A stretch of 64,000 bases of DNA from Streptomyces sp. AC558_RSS880. GTDB lineage: Bacteria > Actinomycetota > Actinomycetes > Streptomycetales > Streptomycetaceae. Positions within the stretch are counted from its first letter, which is position 1; each line of letters starts with the position of its first letter. The position numbers and the translations under genes were made by a program. This document shows, one piece after another, positions 10,143-19,218 of the stretch. The notes beneath the pieces are model-generated. The model was not told where the DNA came from. It was given only the letters and a program-made list of their open reading frames with translations, and searched no databases. The stretch lies in the NCBI RefSeq assembly GCF_019049255.1, contig NZ_JAGMUJ010000007.1, positions 124,001 to 188,000 on the forward strand, written 5' to 3'.

Positions 10143-10177
10143 GGTCCCGGAAATCCCTGCCGTATACAACTGACCTC

Positions 10178-11047
10178 ATGAGTCAGGCACTACAGGATCT
10201 CCTCGATCTGCTCGACCTCGAGCAGATCGAGGAGAACATCTTCCGCGGCCACTCCCGCAGCGCCGTCGTCCCCCGCGTCTTCGGCGGACAGGTCGCGGCG
10301 CAGGCGCTGGTCGCCGCCGGACGGACCGTCCCCGAGGACCGGCCCGCCCACTCCCTGCACGCGTACTTCCTGCGCCCCGGTGACCCCGGCGCCCCGATCG
10401 TCTACACCGTCGACCGGATCCGCGACGGCCGCTCCTTCACCACCCGGCGGGTGGTCGCGGTCCAGCACGGAAAGCCGATCTTCCACCTCTCGGCGTCCTT
10501 CCAGACGTACGAGGAGGGCCTGGACCACCAGGACCCGATGCCGCCGTCCCCCGACCCGGCCACGCTGCCCACGTCGCAGGAACGCCTGCGCGGCTACGCC
10601 CACCTCGCGCCCGAGGTCGTGGAGCGCTTCCTGGAGGCCCGGGCCGCCGTCGACCTGCGCTACGTCGACGAGCCGCCCTACGGCCGCTTCGGCGAGCCCC
10701 GCGAACCCCACTCCCAGGTGTGGTTCCGCACCAACGGCAAGCTCGCGGACGACCCCCTGCTGCACGTCGTCCTCGCCACGTACGTCTCCGACATGACCCT
10801 GCTGGACTCCGTCCTCCTCGCCCACGGCCGCGGCGGCTGGGCCGTCGGCGACGTCGTCGGCGCCTCCCTGGACCACGCGATGTGGTTCCACCGCCCGTTC
10901 CGCGCCGACGAGTGGCTGCTGTACGACCAGCAGTCCCCCTCGGCCCACGGCGGCCGGGGCCTCGGCCAGGCCCGCATCTACACCCAGGACGGCCGCCTCG
11001 CGGTCTCGGTCATCCAGGAGGGCGTGGTCCGCGTCCCGCGCCCCTGA
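10178..11047 (+). CDS. Acyl-CoA thioesterase II (TesB family, double hotdog)
   Basis: This 289-residue protein has the TesB/ACOT8 arrangement of two hotdog folds. The first contains VFGGQVAAQALVAAGRTVP and HSLHAYFLRPGDP. The second contains LHVVLATYVSDMTLLDSVLL and LDHAMWFHRPFRADEWLLYD, ending with the characteristic GRGLGQARIYTQDGRLAVSV. The Asp-Thr/Ser-Gln catalytic trio of the family is represented by the DHAMWFH Asp and a downstream Gln. It hydrolyses medium- to long-chain acyl-CoA. It begins 35 bp after the acyl-CoA dehydrogenase stop and is probably co-transcribed, a fatty-acid turnover context. Confidence 0.9.
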   Translation: MSQALQDLLDLLDLEQIEENIFRGHSRSAVVPRVFGGQVAAQALVAAGRTVPEDRPAHSLHAYFLRPGDPGAPIVYTVDRIRDGRSFTTRRVVAVQHGKPIFHLSASFQTYEEGLDHQDPMPPSPDPATLPTSQERLRGYAHLAPEVVERFLEARAAVDLRYVDEPPYGRFGEPREPHSQVWFRTNGKLADDPLLHVVLATYVSDMTLLDSVLLAHGRGGWAVGDVVGASLDHAMWFHRPFRADEWLLYDQQSPSAHGGRGLGQARIYTQDGRLAVSVIQEGVVRVPRP

Positions 11048-11306
11048 GCCGGCTCCGGACGTCCTCCGCGCCCACCCGAGGCACGGAAGGGGCCCCGCAC
11101 GTGTCCCGCGCACGGGCCGGACGGCTGTCCTCGTCCCGGTGGACCGTTTCACGCGGTCGGCATCCGTGCTGGTCAGCGCCTGTTCCAGCGTCCCAGCGTC
11201 CCATGATGGACGTCCGGTGTGGCGGGTGGGACGGATCACGGCACAAGCTGCGGTCATCCCCAGCGACCCGCTGGACGATCCACCTCGTCACACCACGGAG
11301 ACCGTC

Positions 11307-11822
11307 ATGCGTTCACGCCTCGCCACCCGCTCCGCCCGCCTCGCCCTGGCCGCCGTCGCCGCGCTCGCCCTCGGTGGCGCCGCCACCGCCACGGCCACCG
11401 CCGACAGCTCCACCACCCAGCCCTGCGCGACCAGCGACCTGAGCTTCAAGGTCACCTCCGAGACGCAGGCGGGCGGTTACTACCTGATCACCGCCAAGGC
11501 CAAGCCCGGCATCATCTGCCACTTGGAGGGCGTGTCCCCCTCCGCCTCCTTCGGCTCCTCCCCCGACACCGAGGTCTCGCCCGCCGAGCAGAGCGTCAGC
11601 GACGACGTCGTCCTCGGCGGCTCCACCGCCGCCTACGCCGGCATCAACCCCAAGACCACCAACAACGACAACGGCGTGCAGTTCGACCGGCTCCACCTCT
11701 CGGTCGCCGGCGACGAGGAGAACTCCGTCACGCTCCGCCTCCCCGACACCGCCACGGTCGACCAGCCCATCGCCACCAACTGGCACGCCGACCCCGCCGA
11801 CGCCGTCCCGTTCACCGGCTGA
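11307..11822 (+). CDS. Secreted DUF4232 protein
   Basis: The 171-residue product has a Sec signal peptide of about 32 residues (arginine-rich start, hydrophobic core, AxA-like TATATA cut). A mature domain of the DUF4232 type follows, with Cys40 in PCATSDLSFKV and a second cysteine in PGIICHLEGVSPS, likely forming a disulphide. DUF4232 proteins are common actinobacterial exported beta-sandwich proteins without known function. The gene is flanked by 259 bp upstream without a gene and by a strong hairpin downstream. Confidence 0.8.
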   Translation: MRSRLATRSARLALAAVAALALGGAATATATADSSTTQPCATSDLSFKVTSETQAGGYYLITAKAKPGIICHLEGVSPSASFGSSPDTEVSPAEQSVSDDVVLGGSTAAYAGINPKTTNNDNGVQFDRLHLSVAGDEENSVTLRLPDTATVDQPIATNWHADPADAVPFTG

Positions 11823-11840
11823 CCCGGCGTCCACCGACTG

Positions 11841-11884
11841 CCCGCGTCGGCCGGGGGTGTTCCCCCGCCACCGGCCGACGCGGG
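11841..11884. terminator. Bidirectional terminator hairpin
   Basis: A 14-bp perfect stem, CCCGCGTCGGCCGG (11841-11854) with CCGGCCGACGCGGG (11871-11884), lies between the DUF4232 gene (+) and the convergent gene ending at 11890 (-). Confidence 0.75.
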
Positions 11885-11889
11885 CGTTC

Positions 11890-12681
11890 TCACTGCGCCA
11901 GACCGGCCTCCGCCAGCAGATACGCCGTCATCGGGTCGTAGTGGCGGGGGCTGACCACGTGGTCGTCGAGGGGGACCGTGACCTGGACGGTGCCCTCCGC
12001 CTCGGCGAGGAACAGCGCCGGGTCGTTGCAGTCGGCGTAGCCGACGCTGTCCACGCCGTACTGCCCCGCGGCACCCGCCCAGCCGTGATCGGCGACGACC
12101 AGGTCCGGCAGCGGGCGGCCCTCGCGCTCCAGGGCGGTCAGGATGGCCTTCATCGGCTCACCGGAGTGGGTGTGCCACAGCGTCGCGCCGTGCTCCAGCA
12201 TCGCCACGTCCGCGAACTGCATCACGTAGCCCTCGTCCGTGGTCAGTCCGTCCGGGATGACCACGATCTCGCAGCCGGCGGCCCGCAGCGCGGCGGCCGT
12301 CGCACGGTGCACGTCCAGCAGCCCGCCCGGGTGACCGGTCGCGAACAGCACCCGCTGCTGCCCGTCCGCCGCCTTGCGCAGCCGCCCGGCCATGCGCTCG
12401 AGCCCGGCCACGGTCAGCTCCGGGTCGATGGTGTCCTGCCCGTACCGGTACTCGGGGTCGTCGTTGACGCCGACCCGCTCCGCCATCACCGCGAGCACGT
12501 CCTGCTCGTCGGTCCAGCGGTCGCCGAGCTCCAGACCGAGCCAGAAGTGGCGGTCACCGTTCGCCAGTTTGCGGTAGTGGGAGAGGTTGTTCTCGCGCGG
12601 CGTGGCGACATCGCCCGCGATGCGTGTGGCGACCAGGTGCTCGACGAGTTCGGCGCGGCTGGGTGTCCCGGGTATCGGCAT
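11890..12681 (-). CDS. Putative phosphatase-like protein conserved in Streptomyces
   Basis: The 263-residue product starts MPIPGTPSRAELVEHL at ATG 12681 (12690 is an alternative). Similar Streptomyces proteins are annotated 'phosphatase' in databases as I recall, but no classical phosphatase motif is evident. Visible features are a nucleotide-binding-like VLFATGHPGGLLDVHRATAA and a conserved acidic/histidine set: ATLWHTHSGEPM, LVVADHGWAG and DSVGYADCNDPALF. The last stretches suggest a metal-dependent sugar or nucleotide enzyme with an alpha/beta fold. No signal peptide is present. It is a monocistronic gene ending at the shared terminator. Confidence 0.55.
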   Translation of the reverse strand: MPIPGTPSRAELVEHLVATRIAGDVATPRENNLSHYRKLANGDRHFWLGLELGDRWTDEQDVLAVMAERVGVNDDPEYRYGQDTIDPELTVAGLERMAGRLRKAADGQQRVLFATGHPGGLLDVHRATAAALRAAGCEIVVIPDGLTTDEGYVMQFADVAMLEHGATLWHTHSGEPMKAILTALEREGRPLPDLVVADHGWAGAAGQYGVDSVGYADCNDPALFLAEAEGTVQVTVPLDDHVVSPRHYDPMTAYLLAEAGLAQ

Positions 12682-12987
12682 GCCCCCCATTGTGGAGCAG
12701 CGTCCTGCGGGCGTCTCCGGCGTATCGCCTCCTGGGATGTGCGTCACCTGTTTCTTGCGAGGATGCCCGGCGTTCACGCCGGAGAGGAATCGCATCAGAG
12801 TGTGGTGACGCGGAGCGTCCATATCGCTGTTCAGCACCTCCAGGATGATGCGAACGCATGTGCTCGTGATCGCTGGTTGGGGTGGTGACTGTGGGATCGA
12901 GGTACGTGCGTGCGGCGTTCGTACGTATGGTCCTTCGGAGGGTTTTGGATGCCGTGGTGTTACCGCCGGAGGTCGCGAGGGGGCGAG
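12682..12987. other. Gene-free stretch upstream of the TnpB gene
   Basis: This stretch of 306 bp contains no supported gene. It has a 12-bp hairpin-forming palindrome ATGCGAACGCAT at 12848-12859 and should include the left end of the TnpB element. I could not place that end, because the target/TAM sequence is unknown. Confidence 0.4.
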
Positions 12988-14211
12988 ATGGCGCAGGTGA
13001 GAGCTGCTGCGGAGGCCGGGCACGCCCGGTACACGTACCGGCTTCGCGTGTCATCGATCGCCCGAACGGCGTTGCTCGCGGAGTGGGACCGCTGCCGGTG
13101 GATCTGGAACGAGTGCGTTGCCAAGTCCCGGCAGACGCACGCGCACAACAAGGCGCACCCCGATGAGAGGCTGACGTGCGGTCCGGCCCAGCTCGACAAG
13201 ATGCTGACCGAGGCCCGCGCGGCACTGCCGTGGCTCCGGCAGGGCGCGAGCGTCCCGCAGCAACAGATCATCCGGGACTTTGCCACGTCCCGCTCCAAGG
13301 CACTGAAGGACATCGAGAAGCGCCTGCCGGTGAAGCAGCGCGCCGGGATGCCCCGGCACAAGAAGAAGTGTGATGCCGACCCGAGCCTGAACTACACCAG
13401 GCGTGGGTTCCGGATGAAGGACGGCCGGATGCACCTGGCGGGCGGAATCGTGGTGAGCGTGGTCTGGTCGCGGGACCTGCCCGCTGTCGCGTCCAGTGTG
13501 CGCGTGTACCGCGACGGCATCGGGCACTGGTACGCGAGCTTCGTCGTACCCGCCCAGGTACAACCGCTGCCACAGACCGGTGCGGTGCTGGGTGTGGACT
13601 GGGGCGTGAAGGAGACCGCGACCACCACGTCCGACGCCTACGACCTGCCACACCCCCGACACAGACAGAAGGCCCGGGCCAAGCTGTCGCGGTACGACCG
13701 GATGATGGCCCGCCGCAGACCGAAGAAAGGCCAGGCCGCCTCGAAGGGCTACCGCGAGGCGAAGAAGCTGCGCGCGAAGACGCACCAGAAGATCGCCCGG
13801 CAGCGGCAGGACACCGGCCGCAAGTGGGCCAAACGCGTCGTGACCGACCACGATGCCATCGCCGTCGAGGACTTCAAGCCGAAGTTCCTCGCGAAGACCA
13901 CCATGGCGTGCAAGGCGGCGGACGCCGCGATCGGCGCCACCAAGCAGGCCCTGATCGAGATGGGCCGCAAGTACAGGCGGGACATCCGCCTCGTGCATCC
14001 CGCGCACACCACCATGGACTGCGCGTCGTGCGGAGCGAGAACCAAGCACGCACTTCCTCTGTCGGAACGTACCTACACCTGCACCGCGTGCGGAGTCGTC
14101 CTGCCCAGGGACAAGAATTCAGCGCGTGTGATGCTGGTCCGGGCTGGTCTCATCCCGGCTGGTGCCGAGGGCGTAAGACCTCCGGGAGCGCTGCTCCCGG
14201 AGGCAGCCTGA
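12988..14211 (+). CDS. tnpB: TnpB (IS200/IS605-family OrfB, RuvC-like RNA-guided nuclease)
   Basis: This 407-residue TnpB has an intact-looking RuvC core. Asp204 is in LGVDWGVKE, Glu294 in IAVEDFKPKF, and the last Asp375 in PRDKNSAR. The zinc ribbon inserted before the last motif has Cys345, Cys348, Cys365 and Cys368. The amino half has the usual basic REC/wedge-like region. The ATG at 12988 is chosen because GAGGGGG precedes it by four bases; upstream in-frame starts exist at 12910 and 12949. No Y1 transposase (TnpA) gene is present, so this is an IS1341-type stand-alone element. TnpB proteins cleave DNA guided by an RNA made from the element's right end. Confidence 0.92.
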   Translation: MAQVRAAAEAGHARYTYRLRVSSIARTALLAEWDRCRWIWNECVAKSRQTHAHNKAHPDERLTCGPAQLDKMLTEARAALPWLRQGASVPQQQIIRDFATSRSKALKDIEKRLPVKQRAGMPRHKKKCDADPSLNYTRRGFRMKDGRMHLAGGIVVSVVWSRDLPAVASSVRVYRDGIGHWYASFVVPAQVQPLPQTGAVLGVDWGVKETATTTSDAYDLPHPRHRQKARAKLSRYDRMMARRRPKKGQAASKGYREAKKLRAKTHQKIARQRQDTGRKWAKRVVTDHDAIAVEDFKPKFLAKTTMACKAADAAIGATKQALIEMGRKYRRDIRLVHPAHTTMDCASCGARTKHALPLSERTYTCTACGVVLPRDKNSARVMLVRAGLIPAGAEGVRPPGALLPEAA

Positions 14212-14272
14212 TCCAGGAATCCCCTCCCTTCAGGGAGGAGGGGAGGATTCAAGTACTCAGTCGACTCCGTAC
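14150..14272 (+). ncRNA. Putative omega/reRNA scaffold and guide at TnpB right end
   Basis: Two hairpins follow each other across the tnpB stop. The first is an 11-bp stem CCTCCGGGAGC/GCTCCCGGAGG (14179-14189 with 14193-14203) inside the last codons. The second is GAATCCCCTCCC paired with GGGAGGAGGGGAGGATTC (14217-14250). The element then ends in TTCAA at 14248-14252, as many IS605 right ends do. The next 16-20 bases (from 14253) would be the guide. The 5' boundary is a guess. Confidence 0.45.
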
Positions 14273-14286
14273 GGCTACTCAGGCCC

Positions 14287-15885
14287 TCACGTCCGCCGCA
14301 GCGCGAACCACAGTTCCATCCGTACGTCCGGGTCGTCCAGGTCCGCCTCCAACAGCGCGGCGCACCGCGCGATCCGCTGCCGCACGGTGTTGCGGTGCAC
14401 GGAGAGCGCCACCGCCGTACGGTCCCAACTGCCGTGCAGGGACAGCCAGGTGCGCAGGGTGTCCGTGAGGGCGGGAGCGGCCGCTATCGGCGCGAGCAAC
14501 GACCGGGCGTGGGCGTCCGCGTCGTGCGGCGGGACGAGGTCGGTGAGGGCGGGGCGGTCGCCGTGCCGGAGCAGCGGGGCGCGGGTGGCGCGGGCCCGGG
14601 CCAGGGCACGGGCGGCCTGGGTGTCGGCGTCCGGCCAGTCGGGCGGGGCGGCGGCCGTGCTGACGCCGAGGGTCCAGCCCGGCAGCGGCTCCACGGGCCG
14701 GTCGGCCGGCACCAGGATCCGTACGACCTCGTCCGTCGGGTCCACCAGGGCGGAACCGAGGGCGGCGCCGAGCGCGGCGGCGGACACGGGGTCGGGGGTG
14801 GCCTGGCCGTCCGGTTCGGCGTGCACCACCCGCCACCGTTCTCCGCCGAGGAGTGGTGCCACGTCCTCGGGCGGGCTGCCCAGCAGCAGTCGTACGAGGG
14901 CGGAGGAGTGGGCCGCGCCGGTGCCGCTCTGCTGTTGGCCGGTGAGGAGGGTGAGCAGGGCGGCTGCGACGGAGGCGATGGTGTGGTCGCCGGGGGTGCG
15001 TTGGGGGGAGGCCACGCCGAGTACGTATCCGTGTCCGGGGGTGAGGGCGTAGGCGGCGAGGTGGGTGCCGTTGACGGTGTCGCTGGCGGTGGTGGGGGTG
15101 GGGGTGGGTGTCACGTGCTGGCGTTTGCCGGGTGCCTCCCCCACTCTCGGCTTCGCTCGAGCGGGGGGACCCCCACCGCCCACCCGTGCCGCCCCAGCGG
15201 CACGACTGCCCGCGGCTGCGTCGGTGTGGCTGCCTGTGGCTGTGGGGGGTCGTACCACCTTGGTCAGGGTGGTCAGGGCCTGTCGTGTCTCGGGGGGCGG
15301 GGTGGTGCCCGAGGTGGCGAGTTCGGTGGTGTCCGGGGCGAACAGGACGGCCCAGCCCTCGATCCGCTGGGCCAGTTGGTGGAGTACCGGCCGGACCGGG
15401 TCCGGCCGGGCCGCCGCGGTGGCGAGGCTCTGCTGGGCCTCCGTGACCCGGCGCAGCTCCGCCAGGCGGGCCTGCGCCATCAACTGCCAGACCGCCCGCG
15501 CCACCCCCGAGAACGTGGTCCGCGGCGGCACCTCCAGCAACGGCAGCCCGTGCATCTCGCAGGCCTCCACCAGCGCCCCCGGCACCGCGTCGTGGACCGG
15601 CGCCAGACCGAAACCGAGCGCCGTCCCGCCCGCCGCCACGATCCTGGAGACATAGGCGTCGAAATACCCCGCGCCCGCCCCCTCCGGGATGTGCACCCCC
15701 GCCGACAGCAGCAGCTCCCCGCCCAGCAGATACGGGTACGGGTCCGCCATCTCCGAGGCGTGCGCCCAGTGCACGACGGTGCCGGGGTCGTCGGGCCCCG
15801 CGATCCGGCGCAGGCCGAGGTCCGCGCGGGCCAGCAGGGCCTCCAGGGGCACGGGCGGCGTGGGCGGGACCATGGGATCCGGCAT
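14287..15885 (-). CDS. PucR family transcriptional regulator
   Basis: This 532-residue protein has an N-terminal PucR ligand domain (LGLRRIAGPDDPGTVVHWAH, GELLLSAGV). A GGDEF-like middle segment follows, and the C-terminal PucR helix-turn-helix lies at about residues 480-525 (HGSWDRTAVALSVHRNTVRQ). The start at 15885 is supported by GGAGG 11 bases upstream; Met at 15903 is an alternative. Around residues 236-251 the protein carries a Gly/Pro/Arg-rich insertion encoded by a palindromic Streptomyces-type repeat. The gene is divergent from the ureohydrolase/ThDP operon, so it may regulate guanidino or amine catabolism, its own synthesis, or both. Confidence 0.85.
   Translation of the reverse strand: MPDPMVPPTPPVPLEALLARADLGLRRIAGPDDPGTVVHWAHASEMADPYPYLLGGELLLSAGVHIPEGAGAGYFDAYVSRIVAAGGTALGFGLAPVHDAVPGALVEACEMHGLPLLEVPPRTTFSGVARAVWQLMAQARLAELRRVTEAQQSLATAAARPDPVRPVLHQLAQRIEGWAVLFAPDTTELATSGTTPPPETRQALTTLTKVVRPPTATGSHTDAAAGSRAAGAARVGGGGPPARAKPRVGEAPGKRQHVTPTPTPTTASDTVNGTHLAAYALTPGHGYVLGVASPQRTPGDHTIASVAAALLTLLTGQQQSGTGAAHSSALVRLLLGSPPEDVAPLLGGERWRVVHAEPDGQATPDPVSAAALGAALGSALVDPTDEVVRILVPADRPVEPLPGWTLGVSTAAAPPDWPDADTQAARALARARATRAPLLRHGDRPALTDLVPPHDADAHARSLLAPIAAAPALTDTLRTWLSLHGSWDRTAVALSVHRNTVRQRIARCAALLEADLDDPDVRMELWFALRRT
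15131..15177. repeat. Palindromic Streptomyces interspersed repeat inside the pucR coding region
   Basis: A palindromic block with arms CCCCC...GGGGG and CTCG...CGAG around GCTTCGCT lies in frame in the gene. It resembles a short repeat that I know to be scattered in Streptomyces intergenic regions. On the coding strand it yields a Gly-Gly-Gly-Pro-Pro-Ala-Arg-Ala-Lys-type stretch. Confidence 0.65.
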
Positions 15886-16091
15886 GGTGGATGTTTCCTC
15901 CATCCCGTTCGGTCGATATGGAGGAAACGTACACTTCGCAGTCGCCTTTCGGCCACCTAGGGTCGGAGTGACCGGCAGTGCGCGAAGAAGGACCCGCACG
16001 GCGGTCGGCCATCCGGGTCCCCGCCGCCCAGTAGAGTCATCAGGGCGGGCAGTGCATACGCGACAAAGCGCAGGAAAGAAGGCAGTACTCC

Positions 16092-17060
16092 ATGAGCAGC
16101 AACGAGACGCCCCGCGGCCCCGTCGACTCGTCCCGCATCCCGCGGTACGCCGGTCCCGCGACCTTCGCCCGGCTGCCCCGTCTCGACGAGGTCGGCCGCG
16201 CCGACGTCGCCGTGGTGGGCGTGCCGTTCGACTCGGGCGTCTCCTACCGGCCGGGCGCCCGCTTCGGCGGCAACGCCATCCGTGAGGCCTCCCGGCTGCT
16301 GCGCCCCTACAACCCCGCGCAGGACGCCTCCCCCTTCGCCCTCGCCCAGGTCGCGGACGGCGGTGACATCGCCGTGAACCCCTTCAACATCAACGAGGCC
16401 GTGGAGACGGTCGAGGCCGCCGCCGACGACCTCCTCGGCACCGGCGCCCGCCTGATGACCCTGGGCGGCGACCACACCATCGCCCTGCCGCTGCTCCGCT
16501 CCGTCGCCAAGAAGCACGGCCCCGTGGCCCTGCTCCACTTCGACGCCCACCTCGACACCTGGGACACCTACTTCGGTGCCGAGTACACCCACGGCACCCC
16601 CTTCCGCCGCGCGGTCGAGGAGGGCATCCTCGACACCTCCGCCCTCTCCCACGTCGGTATCCGCGGCCCGCTCTACGGCAAGCAGGACCTCACCGACGAC
16701 GAGAAGATGGGCTTCGGCATCGTCACCTCCGCGGACGTCTACCGCCGGGGCGCCGACGAGGTCGCCGACCAGCTGCGCCAGCGCATCGGCGACCGCCCGC
16801 TGTACATCTCCATCGACATCGACTGCCTCGACCCGGCCCACGCCCCCGGCACCGGCACCCCCGAGGCCGGCGGCATGACCTCCCGCGAGCTCCTCGAGAT
16901 CCTGCGCGGACTGGCGTCCTGCAACCTGGTCTCGGCCGACGTCGTCGAGGTGGCCCCCGCGTACGATCACGCCGAGATCACCTCGGTGGCCGCGTCCCAC
17001 ACGGCGTACGAGCTGACCACGATCATGTCCCGCCAGATTGCAGAGGCCCGCGCGCAGTGA
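16092..17060 (+). CDS. speB: Agmatinase/guanidinobutyrase-type ureohydrolase
   Basis: This 322-residue member of the arginase/agmatinase family hydrolyses a guanidino compound to urea and an amine. The Mn-binding motifs are all present: GGDHT (125-129, His128), DAHLD (151-155), and the late [19 protein letters not shown] block. [12 protein letters not shown] near residue 57 is typical of the agmatinase subgroup. Agmatine or 4-guanidinobutyrate is the probable substrate; sequence alone does not decide. The stop overlaps the start of the ThDP enzyme gene by four bases (GTGA), so the two are translationally coupled and likely act in one pathway. Confidence 0.88.
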   Translation: MSSNETPRGPVDSSRIPRYAGPATFARLPRLDEVGRADVAVVGVPFDSGVSYRPGARFGGNAIREASRLLRPYNPAQDASPFALAQVADGGDIAVNPFNINEAVETVEAAADDLLGTGARLMTLGGDHTIALPLLRSVAKKHGPVALLHFDAHLDTWDTYFGAEYTHGTPFRRAVEEGILDTSALSHVGIRGPLYGKQDLTDDEKMGFGIVTSADVYRRGADEVADQLRQRIGDRPLYISIDIDCLDPAHAPGTGTPEAGGMTSRELLEILRGLASCNLVSADVVEVAPAYDHAEITSVAASHTAYELTTIMSRQIAEARAQ

Positions 17061-18742
17061 CCCACGACCACGACCTGGTGCTCCGCCCGACCGCCGCCCA
17101 GACGGAGGCCGCGCTGAATCCTCCTCCCGGCCGCAACGGCGGGGACCTGGTCGTGGAGACCCTGGCCGGGCTCGGCGCGACCACCGTCTTCGGCCTGCCC
17201 GGCCAGCACGCCCTCGGCGTGTTCGACGCCCTGCGCCGCTCCGACCTGCGCTACATCGGCCTGCGCGTGGAGAACAACGCCGGTTTCGCGGCGGACGCCT
17301 ACGGCCGGATCACCGGCGAGGCGGCCCCGCTGCTGCTGTCCACGGGCCCGGGCGCCCTCACCTCCCTGGCCGCGCTCCAGGAGGCGGCGGCGGCCTCGGC
17401 GCCGGTGCTGGCGATCTGCGGTCAGGTCCCGACGGCCGGCCTGGGCGGTGGCCGCCACGGATACCTGCACGAACTCCCCGACCAGTCGGCCTCGTTCCGC
17501 GGCGTGGTCAAGTCCGTCCACACGGCCCGTACGCAGTCCCAGATCCCGTCCGCGATCGCGGAGGCCTGGAAGTCGGCGCTGACCGTCCCGCACGGCCCCG
17601 TGTGGGTGGAGATCCCGCAGGACGTACTGCTCGCGGAGACGGACCTGCCCGTGGTGACGGCGGTGGACGCCACCCCCGACGAGCTGCCCCCGCGCCCCGA
17701 ACTGACCGCCCTCGCCGCCCACTTGCTGGCGAACGCGGCCCGTCCCGCGATCATCGCCGGCGGGGGAGTGGTCCGCTCGGACGCCTCCGGCAAGCTGAAG
17801 CAGCTCGCCGAACGGCTCAGGGCGCCCGTGGTCACGACCCCCGGCGGCAAGGGCGCCTTCCCCTGGACGCACCCGCTGTCGCTGCAGTCCTGGCTGGAGG
17901 ACCGCCACACCACCGACTTCCTGGAGGACGCGGACGTCCTGCTGGTCGTCGGCTCCGGCCTCGGCGAACTCTCCTCGAACTACCACACGTTCGAGCCGCG
18001 CGGCCGGGTCGTCCAGATCGAGGCCGACCTCGGCAAACTGGAGTCCAACCACCCGGGCCTCGGCATCCACGCCGACGCCCGCCTCGCCCTCCAGGCGCTC
18101 CTTGAGACGGTGGAACCGCGCGAGGACGCGACCGCGCCCGAGCGCGTACGGGGAGTGCTGGACCGCGTCCGTGAGCGCCTCGCGTCCCAGGAACTCGCCC
18201 TGGAGCAGCAGGTGCTGACGGCGGTCCGCCGCGCCCTGCCCACGAATTCGCCGTCCTTCTGGGACATGACGATCCTGGCCTACTGGGCCTGGTCCGCGTT
18301 CGACGCCATGGGCCCCAACCGCCTGCACTCCGCGCAGGGCGCCGGCGGTCTCGGCTACGGCTTCCCGGCCGCCCTCGGCGCGGCGGTCGCCGACCCCACC
18401 CGCCCGGTGCTGGCGGTCTCGGGAGACGGCGGCGCCCTGTACTCCGTCGCCGAGCTGGCCACGGCCCGCCAGTACGACCTCGATGTCACCTGGCTGATCG
18501 TCGACGACGGCGGCTACGGCATCCTGCGCGAGTACATGACCGATGCCTTCGGCGAACCCACGGCGACGGAACTCACCCGCCCCGACTACGTGGCCCTGGC
18601 GGAGTCCTTCGGCGTCCCCGGCCTGCGGACCAGCCCCGAAACCCTGGAACAGGACCTCGCGAAGGCCCTGACGACACCGGGCCCGGCGGTCGTCGTCCTC
18701 CCGGCGGTCCTGCGGATGTTCGCGCCGACGCACCTGCAGTGA
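17057..18742 (+). CDS. Thiamine diphosphate-binding enzyme, acetolactate-synthase-like
   Basis: This 561-residue protein has the three-domain ThDP decarboxylase layout. The Pyr domain contains [16 protein letters not shown] and the cofactor-activating Glu in [15 protein letters not shown]. The central domain contains [16 protein letters not shown], and the PP domain contains [20 protein letters not shown]. The GDG motif is at residues 456-458, but the partner metal-binding position, usually Asn-Asn, reads Asp483-Asp484 (VDDGGYG). The gene is coupled to the ureohydrolase by a GTGA overlap. The family match cannot give the substrate; a 2-oxo acid derived from a guanidino or amino compound is a reasonable guess. 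Confidence 0.82.
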   Translation: MTHDHDLVLRPTAAQTEAALNPPPGRNGGDLVVETLAGLGATTVFGLPGQHALGVFDALRRSDLRYIGLRVENNAGFAADAYGRITGEAAPLLLSTGPGALTSLAALQEAAAASAPVLAICGQVPTAGLGGGRHGYLHELPDQSASFRGVVKSVHTARTQSQIPSAIAEAWKSALTVPHGPVWVEIPQDVLLAETDLPVVTAVDATPDELPPRPELTALAAHLLANAARPAIIAGGGVVRSDASGKLKQLAERLRAPVVTTPGGKGAFPWTHPLSLQSWLEDRHTTDFLEDADVLLVVGSGLGELSSNYHTFEPRGRVVQIEADLGKLESNHPGLGIHADARLALQALLETVEPREDATAPERVRGVLDRVRERLASQELALEQQVLTAVRRALPTNSPSFWDMTILAYWAWSAFDAMGPNRLHSAQGAGGLGYGFPAALGAAVADPTRPVLAVSGDGGALYSVAELATARQYDLDVTWLIVDDGGYGILREYMTDAFGEPTATELTRPDYVALAESFGVPGLRTSPETLEQDLAKALTTPGPAVVVLPAVLRMFAPTHLQ

Positions 18743-18763
18743 GCCCGGGCGCTCGCGTCCCGT

Positions 18764-18786
18764 GCGCTCCCGGAACCCGGGAGCGC
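18764..18786. terminator. Terminator hairpin between convergent genes
   Basis: A 10-bp stem GCGCTCCCGG/CCGGGAGCGC with a three-base loop sits between the ThDP gene (stop at 18742) and the convergent I36-type gene ending at 18833. Confidence 0.65.
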
Positions 18787-18832
18787 CGACCTCGCGAGGG
18801 CGCTGTCGGCGCTCCCGGGCGAGTCCGGTGGG

Positions 18833-19189
18833 TCAGCAGCCGCCCGGACCGACCCCGTCGATGCGTCCGCCGAAGTCGCCGAGGTAGCGGGAGCGCCAGT
18901 CGCCGTCGAAGACGTCCCGCTTCTCGGCCGGCTGCCAGTTCACGAAGCAGGCCCGGGTACCGGCGACGAACGAGCCGACGTGGTCGTGGAAGCGGGACGG
19001 CGCGTCGCGGTAGCCGCTGCGCGTGTGCCACTCCCAGTAGTCGCCGTCGAAGCCCTCGTTGCTCCAGAAGCACACCGCCCCGTCGGGACAGGACGGGGGC
19101 TCGTCCGAGGCGGCGGACGCCGTGTGGGCGGGCAGCAGGAGGGCGGTCAGGGCGAGGGCGGCGGCGAGGGACCAGGAACGAGTCTTCAC
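18833..19189 (-). CDS. Secreted peptidase inhibitor I36-type (SMPI/crystallin-like) small protein, copy 1
   Basis: The 118-residue product starts at GTG 19189 behind GGAG. A Sec signal peptide of about 27 residues (KTRSWSLAAALALTALLLP, AxA cut) is followed by a mature domain. This has four cysteines in a PSCPDGAVCFWSNEGFDGD...RACFVNWQ...GVGPGGC pattern. The CFW...F.GDYWEW and GD..SRYLGDF repeats fit the beta/gamma-crystallin-like Greek-key fold of inhibitor family I36, whose founder is the Streptomyces metalloproteinase inhibitor SMPI. Inhibitory activity is inferred only from the family. A near-identical paralogue lies at 23945-24303. Confidence 0.8.
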   Translation of the reverse strand: MKTRSWSLAAALALTALLLPAHTASAASDEPPSCPDGAVCFWSNEGFDGDYWEWHTRSGYRDAPSRFHDHVGSFVAGTRACFVNWQPAEKRDVFDGDWRSRYLGDFGGRIDGVGPGGC

Positions 19190-19218
19190 GGCACTCTCCA
19201 GTAAGGCGTCGTCGAAGC

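Noticed and set aside
12910-12987. Longer TnpB start at 12910 or 12949
   Set aside because: The added residues do not resemble TnpB N-termini, while ATG 12988 has a GAGGGGG ribosome-binding sequence.
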